A stretch of 64,000 nt of DNA from Cephalopachus bancanus (taxonomy: Eukaryota; Chordata; Mammalia; Primates; Tarsiidae): positions 1,860,001 to 1,924,000 of the forward strand of contig JAPVLO010000162.1 in assembly GCA_027257055.1 (NCBI GenBank). The letters run 5' to 3'. The notes beneath the pieces are model-generated. The model did no database searches and was not told the origin of the DNA. It saw nothing but the letters and a program-made list of their open reading frames with translations. The translations under genes were made by a program, and so were the position numbers. Below, in pieces: positions 53,208 through 64,000 of the stretch (position 1 is the stretch's first letter; every line of letters begins with the position of its first letter).

Positions 53208-54544
53208 GTACTCCCCTCCTCTGCCCCGGGAACTTCGACCTCCTTTAGAGCCCCTCTACCCGCCGTTGGTTTCCTTCTCGTTTTCTTTCCCTTTTGCCCA
53301 AGAAGTCATTCCTAAGTACAGCAGGTTGTAATTTTCTCTAGCATGAAACCAGTGATGAAGCTAAAGGCTTGTACAAACAAGAGGTCCCCCCTGCTTGATC
53401 CCTTAAAAAAGTGCTGCGAGTGTCACCTTCAATCACTTCCACAAGACCAGTCACTCAGTCCTTTTTCCTTCTCTTTCAAGGCAGCCTGCAGTTAGGAGTG
53501 TACCCCTGTGCTCTGTGAATGTTGAAAACTGAAGAGAGAGGAAGAGATAGGTAGTAGAATAATACTAGATCTGTCTTCGTGAACGTGGTTTTTCATTTAA
53601 AACTTACGCGTTAAAAGTTTCTGAAGCATTTTTAATCAGAGAGTAATGGCAGCCTCCTAAAAGTGAGTTTTTTTTTTGAATTGTAAAGTTTCTTGAACTC
53701 ATTGGGAGAATCAGGTTTTGCTAAATGCAACCTTTAGAAAAAAATGGGATTATTTCGGTGGAATACATTAGTATTTCTAGGGCGTTTTATTCAACGGAAC
53801 TTTTAAAAGTTTAATGTATAGAATGAAAAAGTTGTTTTTTTGGAGTCTCCTGAAGATATTAGCAAACTTTAATTTGATAAACGTGGAATGTAAAATGTTG
53901 ACAGGTTTTTCTCCTTAGAATTTTGTTGTGCTTTGTGACAAACGTTTAGAGATAGAACTTAAAAGGGAATTGTTGAATGCATACTGTCACTAAATCCAAT
54001 AAAGGCTATGCTATTCTAGTTCAAAGGCAGATGTTTATCATTATTTTTGACCTAAAAGTTATTAGAATTTTCTAAATACTTTTGCTTGCTTTTTGTTGGA
54101 GTATTTTAATTGCACTTATGAACTTGGGTTTTATCAGGTAATTTTCTGATTAATGGGAAAAATATCAGGGCTAAAGCGGAAGAATTTCGATTTTCATAAA
54201 ACTTGGCTATACATGAGAATAAAGATTGTACTACGACCCTGTCTGCTGTCTTTGCTGAGATTGGTAATGACTCACCTGTACTCATAAAACAGGTGATCTT
54301 GGGATCTAGTTTCTGTTCAACTGCCCCTGACCTATTTAACCCTATTTAACTTTCTGTACCCTTTTACCCTGCATATTTCATGTATTTGAAGTGAAGCCAT
54401 CTCACTTACATTTTACTGATTGTTGATTGGCGTTTGCTAGTTTTGAACTGTAAGGGCGTACACTCATGTACCACTGACCTGTTAGTGTAGTTTTTTTCTG
54501 AGAACACTTCAAGTTGAATTAATGAAATCATCTTATTTAGGATG

Positions 54545-54715
54545 AAGTTTATTTTCTCATTCTTTAACATTATTATTGAACACCTATTAGGTGCCAGATA
54601 CAAGGCAATGGGGATATAAGTAGTAAACAAGACAGATAAGGTCCTTCCCTCATAAAACGTTTGCGTGGGAAGAGATAGACATAAATAAGTAAACAAGTAA
54701 AGGAGATAATTTGTG
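54545..54715 (-). mobile_element. L2-like fragment in intron 2
   Basis: 'cacctattaggtgccagata', 'aatggggatataagtagtaa', 'acaagacagataaggtcctt' follow the block typical for L2, as at 44,507. Strand uncertain. Confidence 0.65.
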
Positions 54716-55021
54716 ACTAAACCTTATTTAGTATGTTCTGGTAATTATAGTTTTCTAACGACTTTAATGTTTTATTAAAGAGGAAGTTGGAGTTGAACTT
54801 TTTAATGTGAACTGGAAAGTTTTTGCTTCTTTTTTTCACCCATTAACAAGAATTCAGATAAATTGCATTGTTTTAAATTTTTCCTTATTTTTTACCAGAA
54901 ACTTTTTTCATGTAGGTTAATTTCCAAACTTACTGGGTTAACAGTGATTACTGTTTCCTTGCTTTCTTAGCTAGAAGTAAACACTTTCTGAGGATTTAAT
55001 TCAATAGAAAGCTAGAAATTA

Positions 55022-55305
55022 GTCGGGCTTGGTGGCTCAGCCTGTAATCCCACGCCTTTGGGAGGGTGAGGTGAGTGGATTGCCTGAGCCCGCGGGTTCG
55101 AGACCCGCCCGGGCAACAAGACCTCATCTCTACAATAAATCAAAAAAATCAGCTGGGTGTGGTAGCGCATGCCTGTAATTCCGGCTACTTGGAAGGCTGA
55201 GGCGGAAGGATCGCCGGAGCCCAGCAGGTCAAGGCTGCGGTGGCCTGGAGCGGCCACTGCACTCCAGTCTGGGCGACAGAGTGAGACTCCAACTCAAAAA
55301 AAAAA
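55022..55305 (+). mobile_element. Alu SINE in intron 2
   Basis: Lineage-type dimer (gtcgggcttggtggctcagc ...) with the target duplication agaaagctagaaatt on both sides (55,007 and about 55,305). CpG-rich, young. Confidence 0.95.
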
Positions 55306-55491
55306 AAGAAAGCTAGAAATTTGTTAACTTATACGATAGCTCTTTGTGTTTATTTCAGGGGAAGGTATGTGCTGATTGGGAGGATGTTTCCAGGACTGAA
55401 AGAAATATGTTATGGTATGATAGCTTTTAAAAGAGGATATCCTCAGATGCAGGGAAGGCAGCAAAATCATGTTTGAGAAATTCTTTTTGAG

Positions 55492-55787
55492 TCAGGGTCT
55501 CTGTCACACAGGCTAGAGTGCAGTGACATTATCACGACCATCATGACTCATGGCAGCCTCCACCTCTTAGGCTTAGGCTGTCCTTTCACCTCAGCATCCT
55601 TCCATGTCAGTATCCTGAATACCTAGGTCTACAGGTGCATGTGACCAAGCCTGGCTAATTTTAAAAATTTTTTGTAGAGAGGAGGTTTTACTGTGTGCCC
55701 CAGCTGGTCTTGAGCTCCTGGGCTCAACCATTGCATGCGCCTTGGCCTCCCAGAGTCTGAGATTATAGGCATGAGCCACTGTGCCTG
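55492..55787 (-). mobile_element. Alu SINE, diverged, in intron 2
   Basis: Reverse dimer with several indels in the middle, flanked by gagaaattctttt (55,478 and 55,788). Confidence 0.88.
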
Positions 55788-56191
55788 GTGAGAAATTCTT
55801 TTAATGGGCTCTCCTGAGTGGTCTGTCCTCATTTGGATTATGAACAGTGGGCGAGTCCCCAGATGATAGCAGTGTATTCCTGAGGAGGCCATGGTGCCTT
55901 GATGGAATGGTCAATTTATAGTGAAAGGTGGCATTATAAGCCTGCCAGCGTATGCAAAGTATTTTCTCAGTTATGTTTTAACAGTTTTTAATGGAAAATT
56001 TCAAACCTTCAAAAATAGGATGGTGTAAGGAACCTGTTGTAATTGTCACACAGCTCTACCAGTTATTGTCACGTGGACAATCTCTTTTCTTCTATAGCCT
56101 CTCCTTCCCCCACAATTCCCTTCTCCACCCTCCAACTACTCCCCCACCCCGTTATTTGTAAGCAAATTTTAGACATTGTATGTAGGAGGAT

Positions 56192-56475
56192 CTTTTTTTT
56201 TTGAGTTGGAGTCTCACTCTGTCACCCAGACTGGAGTGCAGTGGCTGCTCCCGGCCACCGCAGCCTCGACCTGCTGGGCTCCGGCTATCCTTCCGCCTCA
56301 GCCTTCCAAGTAGCCAGAATTACAGGCATGCGCTACCACGCCCAGCTGATTTTTTGATTTATTGTAGAGCTGAGGTCTCGCTGCCCAGGCGGGTCTCGAA
56401 CCCGCGGGCTCAGGCAATCCACTCACCTCAGCCTCCCAAAGGCGCAGGATTACAGGCTGAGCCACCGAGCCCGGC
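56192..56475 (-). mobile_element. Alu SINE, short-left-arm group, in intron 2
   Basis: Reverse dimer with the 5-nt deletion, flanked by aggaggatctttt on both sides. Nearly identical to the 15,163 copy in opposite orientation. Confidence 0.96.
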
Positions 56476-57265
56476 CAGGAGGATCTTTTAAGTGGCTGTT
56501 TTAAGGCTGAAGTAACTCTTAGTAAAATGGACGTTATCATCTGGGAAGTGTGTTCTTGGAAAGATGTAAGGAAAGATACTCTGGACAGTTGGATTTTTTG
56601 GTTGGAGGGAGAAATACTTTTTTCTGAGTGGTCATATGGCCTGGATGGGTCTGATCTTGGGAGGGATGATAGGATATAGAGGAATAAATTTTATAAAATA
56701 TTAATGCATAAAGTTTCCTAGAGTGGAGAGTATGTTTTCAAATAAAGAAAACATTGTTTTTTTAGAGTGGGAACTATACAGATGTGTATACCAAGTGTGT
56801 GTGTTGCAAACACAGCTAAGCTGTCTGGAGCTTATTTTGAATATTGTCTTAGGATGTATATTTGTTTGAGTGGTAGCAGTGTTCCAGGAGTGGTGGGTAA
56901 GAAAATTTTGCTTGAGCTTTAAAATCTGTTGCTGTCATGTGGAAGTGGAAGTTGGTGTATTATAGATGGTTTTCTGGGGTGTATACCTAAACGCCAGGGC
57001 TCTAAGGAGAAGTATGTTTTTCTCCAATATCTCTCCCTTATGCACTTCTATTTTTTCATTCTCCAATTCTAGAATTCTTTCTGCCGATATAGCCAGACCT
57101 TGAAATGGTTAGTTTTTTACAACAGTGTGGGTTTTCACCCTTTCTTTTGTAGCTATTATTTTTTGTATATAATTATCTGCTGCTATAACATACAAAAACT
57201 GAAAGAGATCCTTCTAATTTGAATAGATGGTATATTGATCTGTTCACAAGCTTCTGCTGTTGTTT
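56476..57265. other. Intronic, no feature recognised
   Basis: AT-rich intronic sequence, no repeat identified. Confidence 0.45.
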
Positions 57266-57267
57266 TT

Positions 57268-57550
57268 CTTTTGAGTTGGAGTCTCACTCTGTCACCCAGA
57301 CTGGAGTGCCATGGCCGCTCTCGGCCACTGCAGCCTAAACCTGGTGGGCTCCGGCGATCCTTCCACCTCAGCCTTCCAAGGAGCTGGAACTACAGGCGCA
57401 TGCTACCACGCCTGGCTAATTTTTGATTTATTGTAGAGATGAGGTCTTGCCAAGTTGCCCAGGTGGGTCTCGAACCCACGGACTCAGGCAATCCACTCAC
57501 CTTGGCCTCCCAAAGCACTGGGATTACTGGCTGAGCCACCAAGCCCGGCC
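57268..57550 (-). mobile_element. Alu SINE, full-left-arm group, in intron 2
   Basis: Reverse dimer (tcttgccaagttgcccaggt) flanked by tgttgtttttct at both ends. Confidence 0.95.
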
Positions 57551-57664
57551 TGTTGTTTTTCTAAGGTGTTGAATTCTTCTCTTAGATTTTGAAAAAAAAA
57601 TATTTTTCAGTTTTTGGTGTCAGGAAAGCAGTTGATATCTACATGTTGTTGTTGTAGGTGATGA

Positions 57665-57905
57665 TGATGGGCTACTTATTGAGCACTTATTATATCCCAG
57701 GCTCTGTTTTAAGCAGTTTTCCTGCAATAGCTCATTTAATCTTTACACAGTCCTGTGATTTAACTACTTTTATTATCCTCATTTTAGAGATGAGAAAAGA
57801 GAAATCAGAAAGTTTATTTTGCTTTAGTTGTGTCTAGTAAATGGCAGAGAAGGAATTCAAATGCAGGTAGTTCAGGTCTGGTGTCTTATGTTCTTCATCA
57901 CTGCA
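57665..57905 (-). mobile_element. MIR SINE in intron 2
   Basis: Reverse MIR: 'ttattgagcacttattatat', 'tagctcatttaatctttaca', 'attttagagatgagaaaaga', 'ggaattcaaatgcaggtag'. Confidence 0.88.
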
Positions 57906-58600
57906 GTTAGTACTCCCCCAACATGAGTTTTGTGTATTTATGTTCTTAGTTTATTTAAAATATTTTTAAGGTGTCAAAATTGGGGAAATTTTGCTTATTG
58001 AAGTGAGTCGGTCCCGAGACATAGTTCCTCCTGTTTGTGTCTACTGAGCACCACACTTGAAGCATAAAGGAAACTCTAAGCCTGTATCTGTCGACTGGCA
58101 CAGCAGACTGACTTAACCCCTTATCAGAAAGCTGACTGCTGGGTAAGCCTGAGCCCTGAAGCGATGATAGCACAACATGATTGAAGTAACGGTGCTTTTC
58201 TCCTCACACTAAGCGGATGGTCTTGGGTTGTGATGTAGTAGAAATTATAGTATACTAAAAAAGAGGGACTTTAAAAGGCCAGTTTTTCTCCACTACAACC
58301 TTCTCTTTTTATTTGATAACTGATGGAAAAGCTCAATTTTTTTCAGTTGCCTTGATTCATTTTACCATAGTCTAATTTATTACATATTTATACTGCTGAT
58401 CTGAGAATTTTGGAAAGTAGGGGTGATATAGACTTCTGTATATGAAAATTTTTATTTTTAAAGTGGAAATGTTATTTCTAATTATAAACGTGTTCTTTCT
58501 AAAATGCACACTCCAACAAGCCAGGTTCTGAAACAGCATTGACATGTGAGGCAGAAAGTGAATATCATCCCTGTGAACACACCCTGGCAGAGCCTTGATT
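57906..58600. other. Intronic, no feature recognised
   Basis: No assignable repeat; the small minus-strand frame here has no motif. Confidence 0.45.
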
Positions 58601-58990
58601 ACATTTTGTTGCTATCCCTCTAAGATTTTTCTGTCTGTGTTAGCGTTTATACCCATAACAAATATACATTGAATGTATTTCTGTGTTTATCTGAAGTGGT
58701 GTCAGTGTACATGGGATCATATTCTGTAGCCTGTTTTTGTTGCTTAACAATTCTTGCTATCCTATGTTGTCAATACATGTAGACCTAACTTGTGCTTTCT
58801 AACTGCCATGAGAGATTCTGTTGTATGATATTTCATAGTTTATTAGTCTGGTCCCTATTGAGAAACTTTTATGTTTGAAATTTCTCTCAATTATCTATAT
58901 GTACAGTGCTGTGAAACACAACAGTGAACATTCTCGTACATCCGTCATTGTGCACCTGTCCAGTTACTTCCTTAGGCAGTAGTTTTTGAC
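58601..58990 (-). mobile_element. Old L1 3' remnant in intron 2
   Basis: 'gtgtacatgggatcatattc', 'tagcctgtttttgttgctta', 'tacagtgctgtgaaacacaa' resemble the old L1M 3'-end pattern in reverse. Confidence 0.55.
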
Positions 58991-59297
58991 TTCTCTCATA
59001 ATTGTCCAGAGAGCTGTACCGGATTATACAGAGGATTTGGGGATAGTTTATGAGATATGGCTAGGCCACCATTGTCTTATAATTTTGAGTAAATGTTCCT
59101 CTTCAAGGAGCATAATAAAAAGGCAGAATCAAGAATGTGTAGTAAATAAGTAGTAAATAATACCAAAACAGTAATGACTTTGCATTTAAACCTATTACTT
59201 AACCTTAAGTAGCCTTGATGTTGCCTTTAATTGAGAATACTTTTAGTTTTTTTCTCCATTGTTTCATTTTGCTTTACAAAGATGATGGTAAATGTTT

Positions 59298-59300
<3 letters not shown>

Positions 59301-59351
<51 letters not shown>

Positions 59352-59359
59352 ACACACAC
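59301..59359 (+). repeat. (AC)n microsatellite, left tract
   Basis: Twenty-five pure AC units, then a one-base slip and CACACACAC. Preceded by TTTTAT. Confidence 0.98.
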
Positions 59360-59360
59360 G

Positions 59361-59575
59361 GTGCCAAAAAATATATACATATTTTAAGAGATGTTATCTA
59401 TGTATTACTACTTTTCAAAGTTGAATTAAATTACGGTAGCAATGTATAGTATGATGTTCGCTCAACTGTGCTTCCACTGTTTTCTTTGTCCTGCCTGTTG
59501 CTTGGTGATGCTAGCATTCATTCGATTAACTTTTGAGCAAACATCATACTTAAAATGTGTATACATTTTTTGGCA

Positions 59576-59576
<1 letters not shown>
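59361..59576. mobile_element. Palindromic MITE-like element, 216 bp
   Basis: The first 28 bases (gtgccaaaaaatatatacat...) match the reverse complement of the last 28 (gtgccaaaaaatgtatacac...) at 26 positions. The form resembles Tc1/mariner terminal repeats. A further inner inverted pair joins agtatgatgttcgctcaa (about 59,449) with its complement at about 59,534-59,551. No transposase. It lies between two AC tracts. Confidence 0.75.

Positions 59577-59578
<2 letters not shown>

Positions 59579-59622
<44 letters not shown>
59579..59622 (+). repeat. (AC)n microsatellite, right tract
   Basis: About twenty AC units after GT, ending acgcacaagtg. It lies 115 bp upstream of the exon 3 acceptor. Confidence 0.97.
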
Positions 59623-59623
<1 letters not shown>

Positions 59624-59736
59624 AGTGTGATTATCCTTAACATGATTATCGCAAAACATTGTTTCACTTTAATAGTATATGATTTAAATAACCTTTTTTT
59701 TGGTGGGGATTGGGTGGGTATTTGTCTTCCATGTAG

Positions 59737-59832
59737 TTTATATCCTGGAACCTGGAGATCCTCCTTTGTTACAGCAGCCACTGCAGACATCCAAATCTGG
59801 TATTCAACAAATAATTGAATGCTTTCGATCAG
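59737..59832 (+). CDS. ZNF800: ZNF800 coding exon 3, residues 21-52
   Basis: The acceptor is TTTGTCTTCCATGTAG at 59,736 and the donor is TCAG|GTATGA at 59,832. Read in phase 1 it gives (V)[19 protein letters not shown] followed by [12 protein letters not shown], which matches the ZNF800 N-terminal region as I know it. The length is 96 nt (2 + 31 codons + 1), so the frame stays phase 1 into an exon outside the window. No stop, frameshift or missing residue is visible, so the gene looks intact here. This segment precedes the zinc fingers and has no recognisable domain. Confidence 0.9.
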
Positions 59833-60913
59833 GTATGAATGCTTTATGTTTTTCAGTCTTCACATAGTAGTTAAAACTACCTAGAAGTCCTTAGAAATAA
59901 TTTTTAAAAGTACTTAAATGTATGTGTTGGTTTTCTTCATAGAATATTTTTAATTGTTATGTTTTCAAAAGGTAGATGAATAAATATTGATGGTATATTC
60001 TTTTTCAGTAGTTAATTAACATATGACATATTAATTTAAAAAATTGATTGGTATGGTTGAAATAAATACATTATGCATTATGTTTGTTGGTACAGCACTT
60101 TTTAAAAAATATCCATTGTTATCTTTTGGCATGTTCTTTATAAATTCTCAAGCAGTAAATTATTCTGTGTCTCTATAAGCTTTGGTACAGTATTTACTCA
60201 GAATGAGATATCACTTGGTCTGGATTAATTATCTTATCATCTCTATTTATGTGATTCTCTTTCTTTTACCTAATCCTGAAGTTTCTGGAGTTTCAAAATC
60301 TTTAACAGAGCACAAAATAGAAAGAAGATATTCCAGCCCTAATATCTTTAGATATATTTATTTAGCTTTTATTTCTATTAGCTTATTATAAGAATTGACT
60401 GTGTAATGCATATATTTATGTAGTTGCAATCCAGTGCTTTAAAGTAGGTGGTATTTACAATATGTAAAATGATTAAGAACTGTTAGAACCCCTTGTTATC
60501 AGTAAGGTACTAGGTTGCTGTGATTGTTATGGTCCACTTGTCCACCCCTTGTAGATTTGGCTTCTCTAACATTACAGACTGTTTATTAGTCAAATGAGAA
60601 CAGGCAAATAAACATGACTGATGGAGACCTCACTGATGGACACTTAAAAGACTAGACTGTCCTGTCATTCTTTGAAATCTTACTACCTTAATGAAAAATT
60701 TCTGAGTTTCAGAGGAAAAAATAATTTGTATATAATTACTTGTTTTGTATTGATAAATTTATTGAGATGCTTGTTTTTAAATTGTAAAGGGGGGGATGCA
60801 TATCTTTGCTTTACTTTAGGATTCTAAGAAATAGGTTGTTTCTTAATCTAAATTAAAAAGTTATTTTTTTAAAAAAAGTTATTTTTTTCTCTGACTCGCT
60901 AAGATCCATTTTT

Positions 60914-61209
60914 TTTTTTTTTTTTTTTTTTGAGTTGGAGTCTCACTCTGTCACCCAGACTGGAGTGCAGTGGCTGCTCCCGGCCACCGCAGCCTTGACC
61001 TGCTGGGTTCCGGAGATCCTTCTGCCTCGGCCTTCCAAGTAGCTGGAACTACAGGCACGCGCTACCATGCCCGGCTAATTTTTTAATTTATTGTAGAGAT
61101 GAGGTCTTGCCAAGTTGCCCAGGTGGGTCTCAAACCCACGGACTCAGGCAGTCCACTCACCTCAGCCTCCCAAAGCGTGGTATTACAGGCTGAGCCACCG
61201 AGCCCTGCT
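60914..61209 (-). mobile_element. Alu SINE, full-left-arm group (first of an adjacent pair)
   Basis: Reverse dimer with tcttgccaagttgcccaggt. Its right end is directly followed by aagatccatttttt and the next Alu. Confidence 0.95.
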
Positions 61210-61223
61210 CAAGATCCATTTTT

Positions 61224-61505
61224 TTTTTTTTTTGAGTGAAGTCTCACTCTGTCGCCCAGACTGGAGTGCAGTGGCCGCTCTCAGCCACCGCAGCCTCGAC
61301 CTGCTGGGTTCCGGCGATCCTTCTGCCTCAGCCTTCTAAATAGCCGGAATTACAGGCATGTGCTACCACGCCCGGCTGATTTTTTTTATTTATTGTAGAG
61401 ATGAGGTCTCGTTGCCCAGGCGCGTCTTGAACCCGCGGGCTCAGGCAATCCACTCACCTCAGCCTCCCAAAGGCGCGGGATTACAGGCTGAGCCACCGAG
61501 CCCAG
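61224..61505 (-). mobile_element. Alu SINE, short-left-arm group (second of the pair)
   Basis: Reverse dimer with tctcgttgcccaggcgcgtc, that is, the deleted left arm. Flanked by the same aagatccatttttt, which occurs three times around the pair. Confidence 0.95.
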
Positions 61506-62363
61506 CAAGATCCATTTTTTAGAACTTTACATCTGTAGTACTCATGCTATTGCTTTTAGGTATTTAATTCAGTAATTATTTAGCATATACTATGTGCCTA
61601 TTCTCCATGTTGAATGGAGGTATAACCTATTTAAGGTTATTTTTAATTTTTGTTTTTTTACTTTTGATAATTGCCTTTTGTTAACAGAAATAGTTTATAG
61701 GTCCAGTTTTCCTATGATAAGTAACATTTTACTTATTAGGGCAGTATTTATATTTCTGACATGACAGAAAAACAGTTTCTGTTTGTTTTAGCTTCTTTTA
61801 GAATAGTGAGTAAACGAGAGTAATAGCTTTTCTCATTTGGTAATATTATTTGTTGTAAGTTTCTTTTTTAAAATTCATAATTTGTTACTAATAAGATTAC
61901 TTTATACCTTTATACCTGCGTTAGCTTGTGTTTTTAGATTAAAAGTTAGAATTCTTTAATTCATAAATGCTTTGATTTTTTAAAAAAATGCCTTTTCAAC
62001 AAGAACCTGTACCCAAAATCTGTGTTTTTTTAAATTTTTGAAGGTAGATATTTAAAGATGAACTTGCTTTTTTACTGCATTGTGGTCATCTGTTTTCTGT
62101 GTTTGTCATTTCTTTACTATCTACGCAAAGAAGAGGGACAGAGAAATGGGTAATCTGAAATGGTATAATTCTAAAGCCATTTAGACTTACCTTTTGAAGT
62201 GTGTTCTTTTTAAAATGATCCAAGCAATTTTGCCTTTTGAAAGTTATTTCTTAATAGGCAAATTCTGAAAATACTGTTTTAATTCTCTAATTACCCAGTC
62301 TTTTACATTAGAGGTGATTCAGAAATATGCTAAGCTGTACAGAGAAACTAATTTTGGATTTAA

Positions 62364-62545
62364 AGATTTTTTTTTTTTTTTGGAGTAGGAGTCTCATTCT
62401 GTTGCTCAGGTTGGAGTGCTGTGGCACACTCACAGCTACTGCAGCCTCGACCTGCTAGGCTCAGGTGATCCTGTCACCTCAGGCCTCCAGGTAGCTAGAA
62501 TCACAGGCACACACCACCATGCCTGGCTAATTTTTTTATTATTGT
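62364..62545 (-). mobile_element. Alu right arm, truncated
   Basis: T tail, one reverse arm (gagtaggagtctcattctgt ... ccaccatgcctggctaattt), then unrelated sequence. Confidence 0.88.
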
Positions 62546-64000
62546 GTCCTGTAACCAAAAAAAAAAAAATGTAATTTTCTCAAGGTAGTCATCACTTCCA
62601 TTTCTGGATAATCTAAAGTCTACAAAGGTAGCTCTTTTTGGCACTAAGAGATTTAAATCAAAGCTGACTAAAACCTTGGGAGAATGGTATGGAAGTTTGA
62701 GTCACATAACTTGGGAACTAAAATCCCTTCTAACCCTGAGGCTCTGTCAGTTTCTCTCTGTTCCACTCTACTCCCAAGTATACCCTCAGTGACTCATCTG
62801 TTTCTAGGTTCTTTCCATTACAACTAGGTCACACATACTGCAATTAAAGAACTATCCTGGTGATGCTATGTATCTTTGACAGCTATTTGCAGATAGAACT
62901 CTGAAGTCCATGCTTTTGCTCTTGTTAACCTACAGGGGCTAAATCAGGTTGGGCAGTAGTAGTATGTTAGGATGTCTACCTTTGTCTTCAAGCTCAGGCA
63001 TTTATCTGCAGCTACTGTATCATCTCCATTTGTGTCTCACTTTTTTCCGCCTACACTGTGCTGTCTGTGACCTGATATTCCTATCAAGCTGGAAGTTCAC
63101 AAAAGTTTTCTGACTTAGAAAAGTGGACTCGTTTTTAAGATCCAACAACCCATGTGTGCTGTACTGACTGCTTGACCAGTTTCATTCCATTCTGTTTGCC
63201 TTATACATCTCAGCTTTTGCTTGGGACTGTTTTCCTGGCTTTAAAATATAAATTCTATGTGACCTCTGGTATCTCTTTATTTCTGGCTGCTTAATTGCAA
63301 ATTAAGTTAAATAGATTTTTATTTTTATGGTAAGTAATATGTGCCTGTGGTTTAAAAAACTAAAGTACAAAAGCATAGAGAGCTGAGGCAGGTATCTTGG
63401 ATGTTCTGTCCTCCATTCCCCTTTGCTCAAGCATCCCCTGCTACTTAGTTTGTGTGTCTTCTCTAGACACTCTGTATGCTTATACAGACATAGATCCTTC
63501 ACTTTCTTCCCAGTACAAATGGCAACTGACTGCACACTCTTAGGTGCCTTTGGTTCATTAACTGTAGATTCAGCTATTGTCTGACATTTTAGAAGCATGT
63601 GTGTTTTGCAGCTATAGAAACCCCTGATGGTTAGCTAACCTGAGACCTGCTGTTTGCTCTGAAGCCCTGGCTTTGACTGTGCCCTGCCTTTTGTGGAGTC
63701 TTGCCTTGGCTGTGTGAGTTCTTCGAGGATCATGTCTGTGAATTGTTGTCTTTAAATTTCCCTCCTTTCCATGAACACTACTAGTTTATCTTTCTATCTG
63801 ACCGTTCTCCCCAAATCGAAACAAAATTTAAATCGCAAATACAAAGTGTACTGCCTTTAAATATTAAATATCTTTTATGCATTTATTAAATTGGTTAATT
63901 AAATTTAATATTCTTTTATAATCTCTTGGTTATCTGGTAGAGGCATAGGAACTGTGGAATGCCTTAAGCTTTGAAACAGAAAAACGGGGGAAAAGAGAAG

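Larger units (their letters stand above)
53208..59736 (+). other. ZNF800: ZNF800 intron 2
   Basis: A 6,529-bp phase 1 intron, GTACTC to CATGTAG. The first 1.3 kb (53,208-54,544) is AT-rich and repeat-free to my eye. Beyond it lie an L2 fragment, four Alu-type SINEs, a MIR, an L1M remnant, and the AC tract with its MITE-like insertion just before exon 3. I saw no further coding exon between. Confidence 0.8.
59833..64000 (+). other. ZNF800: ZNF800 intron 3 (runs off the window)
   Basis: It begins GTATGA and continues to the right edge without a recognisable next ZNF800 exon. It holds a pair of adjacent Alus (60.9-61.5 kb) and a truncated Alu (62.36-62.55 kb). The rest (59,833-60,900; 61,521-62,363; 62,546-64,000) is AT-rich non-coding sequence in which I see no definite feature. 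Confidence 0.7.

Noticed and set aside
59301..59622. CRISPR-like array from repeated short units
   Set aside because: It is an AC dinucleotide microsatellite in a vertebrate intron, not repeats with unique spacers.
59215..59818. Several frames rich in Thr-His or Val-Cys
   Set aside because: They are translations of the AC microsatellite.

Overview
The window is primate nuclear DNA. It carries interspersed repeats throughout, one CpG-island promoter, and the first exons of one recognisable protein-coding gene. The primate call rests on about 30 7SL-derived SINEs (dimeric Alu and free monomers). The dimers are not human/ape AluJ/S/Y, nor the lemur or galago/loris forms I know. They share a right arm reading caggtcgaggctgcggtgg and fall into two groups that differ by a 5-nt deletion in the left arm. 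By exclusion this fits a tarsier (Carlito/Tarsius). That species call is an inference from the SINEs, not a database result.

Region 1, bases 1-51,100, is intergenic. It is a layered repeat landscape. Old MIR, L2, L3/CR1, MER5-type hAT, MaLR/MLT1 LTR and L1M fragments are overlain by two mariner families, lineage-specific L1 copies (one nearly 5'-complete at 38.5-43.0 kb, several 3'-UTR stubs, one with an inverted 5' part) and young Alu copies with clear target-site duplications. No intact host gene was found here. All long reading frames in this part are repeat-derived or chance.

Region 2, about 51,290-53,100, is a GC-rich CpG-island promoter without a TATA box. It has a perfect NRF1-type palindrome, an ETS core and an E-box. 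A non-coding first exon ends at about 52,429.

Region 3, 53,089-64,000, is the 5' end of ZNF800, a C2H2 zinc-finger protein, on the plus strand. Exon 2 (53,089-53,207) holds two tiny overlapping uORFs and the start codon at 53,147. Exon 3 (59,737-59,832) continues the frame. Both splice junctions are phase 1, and the two exons encode the first 52 residues. The zinc fingers lie downstream, outside the window. The introns hold further Alu, MIR, L2 and L1M copies, and an AC microsatellite split by a palindromic MITE-like insertion about 160 bp upstream of exon 3.

I saw no undescribed gene system. The most notable items are the paired uORFs of ZNF800, the MITE inside the AC tract, two Alus of different groups at one target site (three target copies), two families of internally deleted mariners, and two local duplications (about 80 and 57 bp) with no obvious mechanism.
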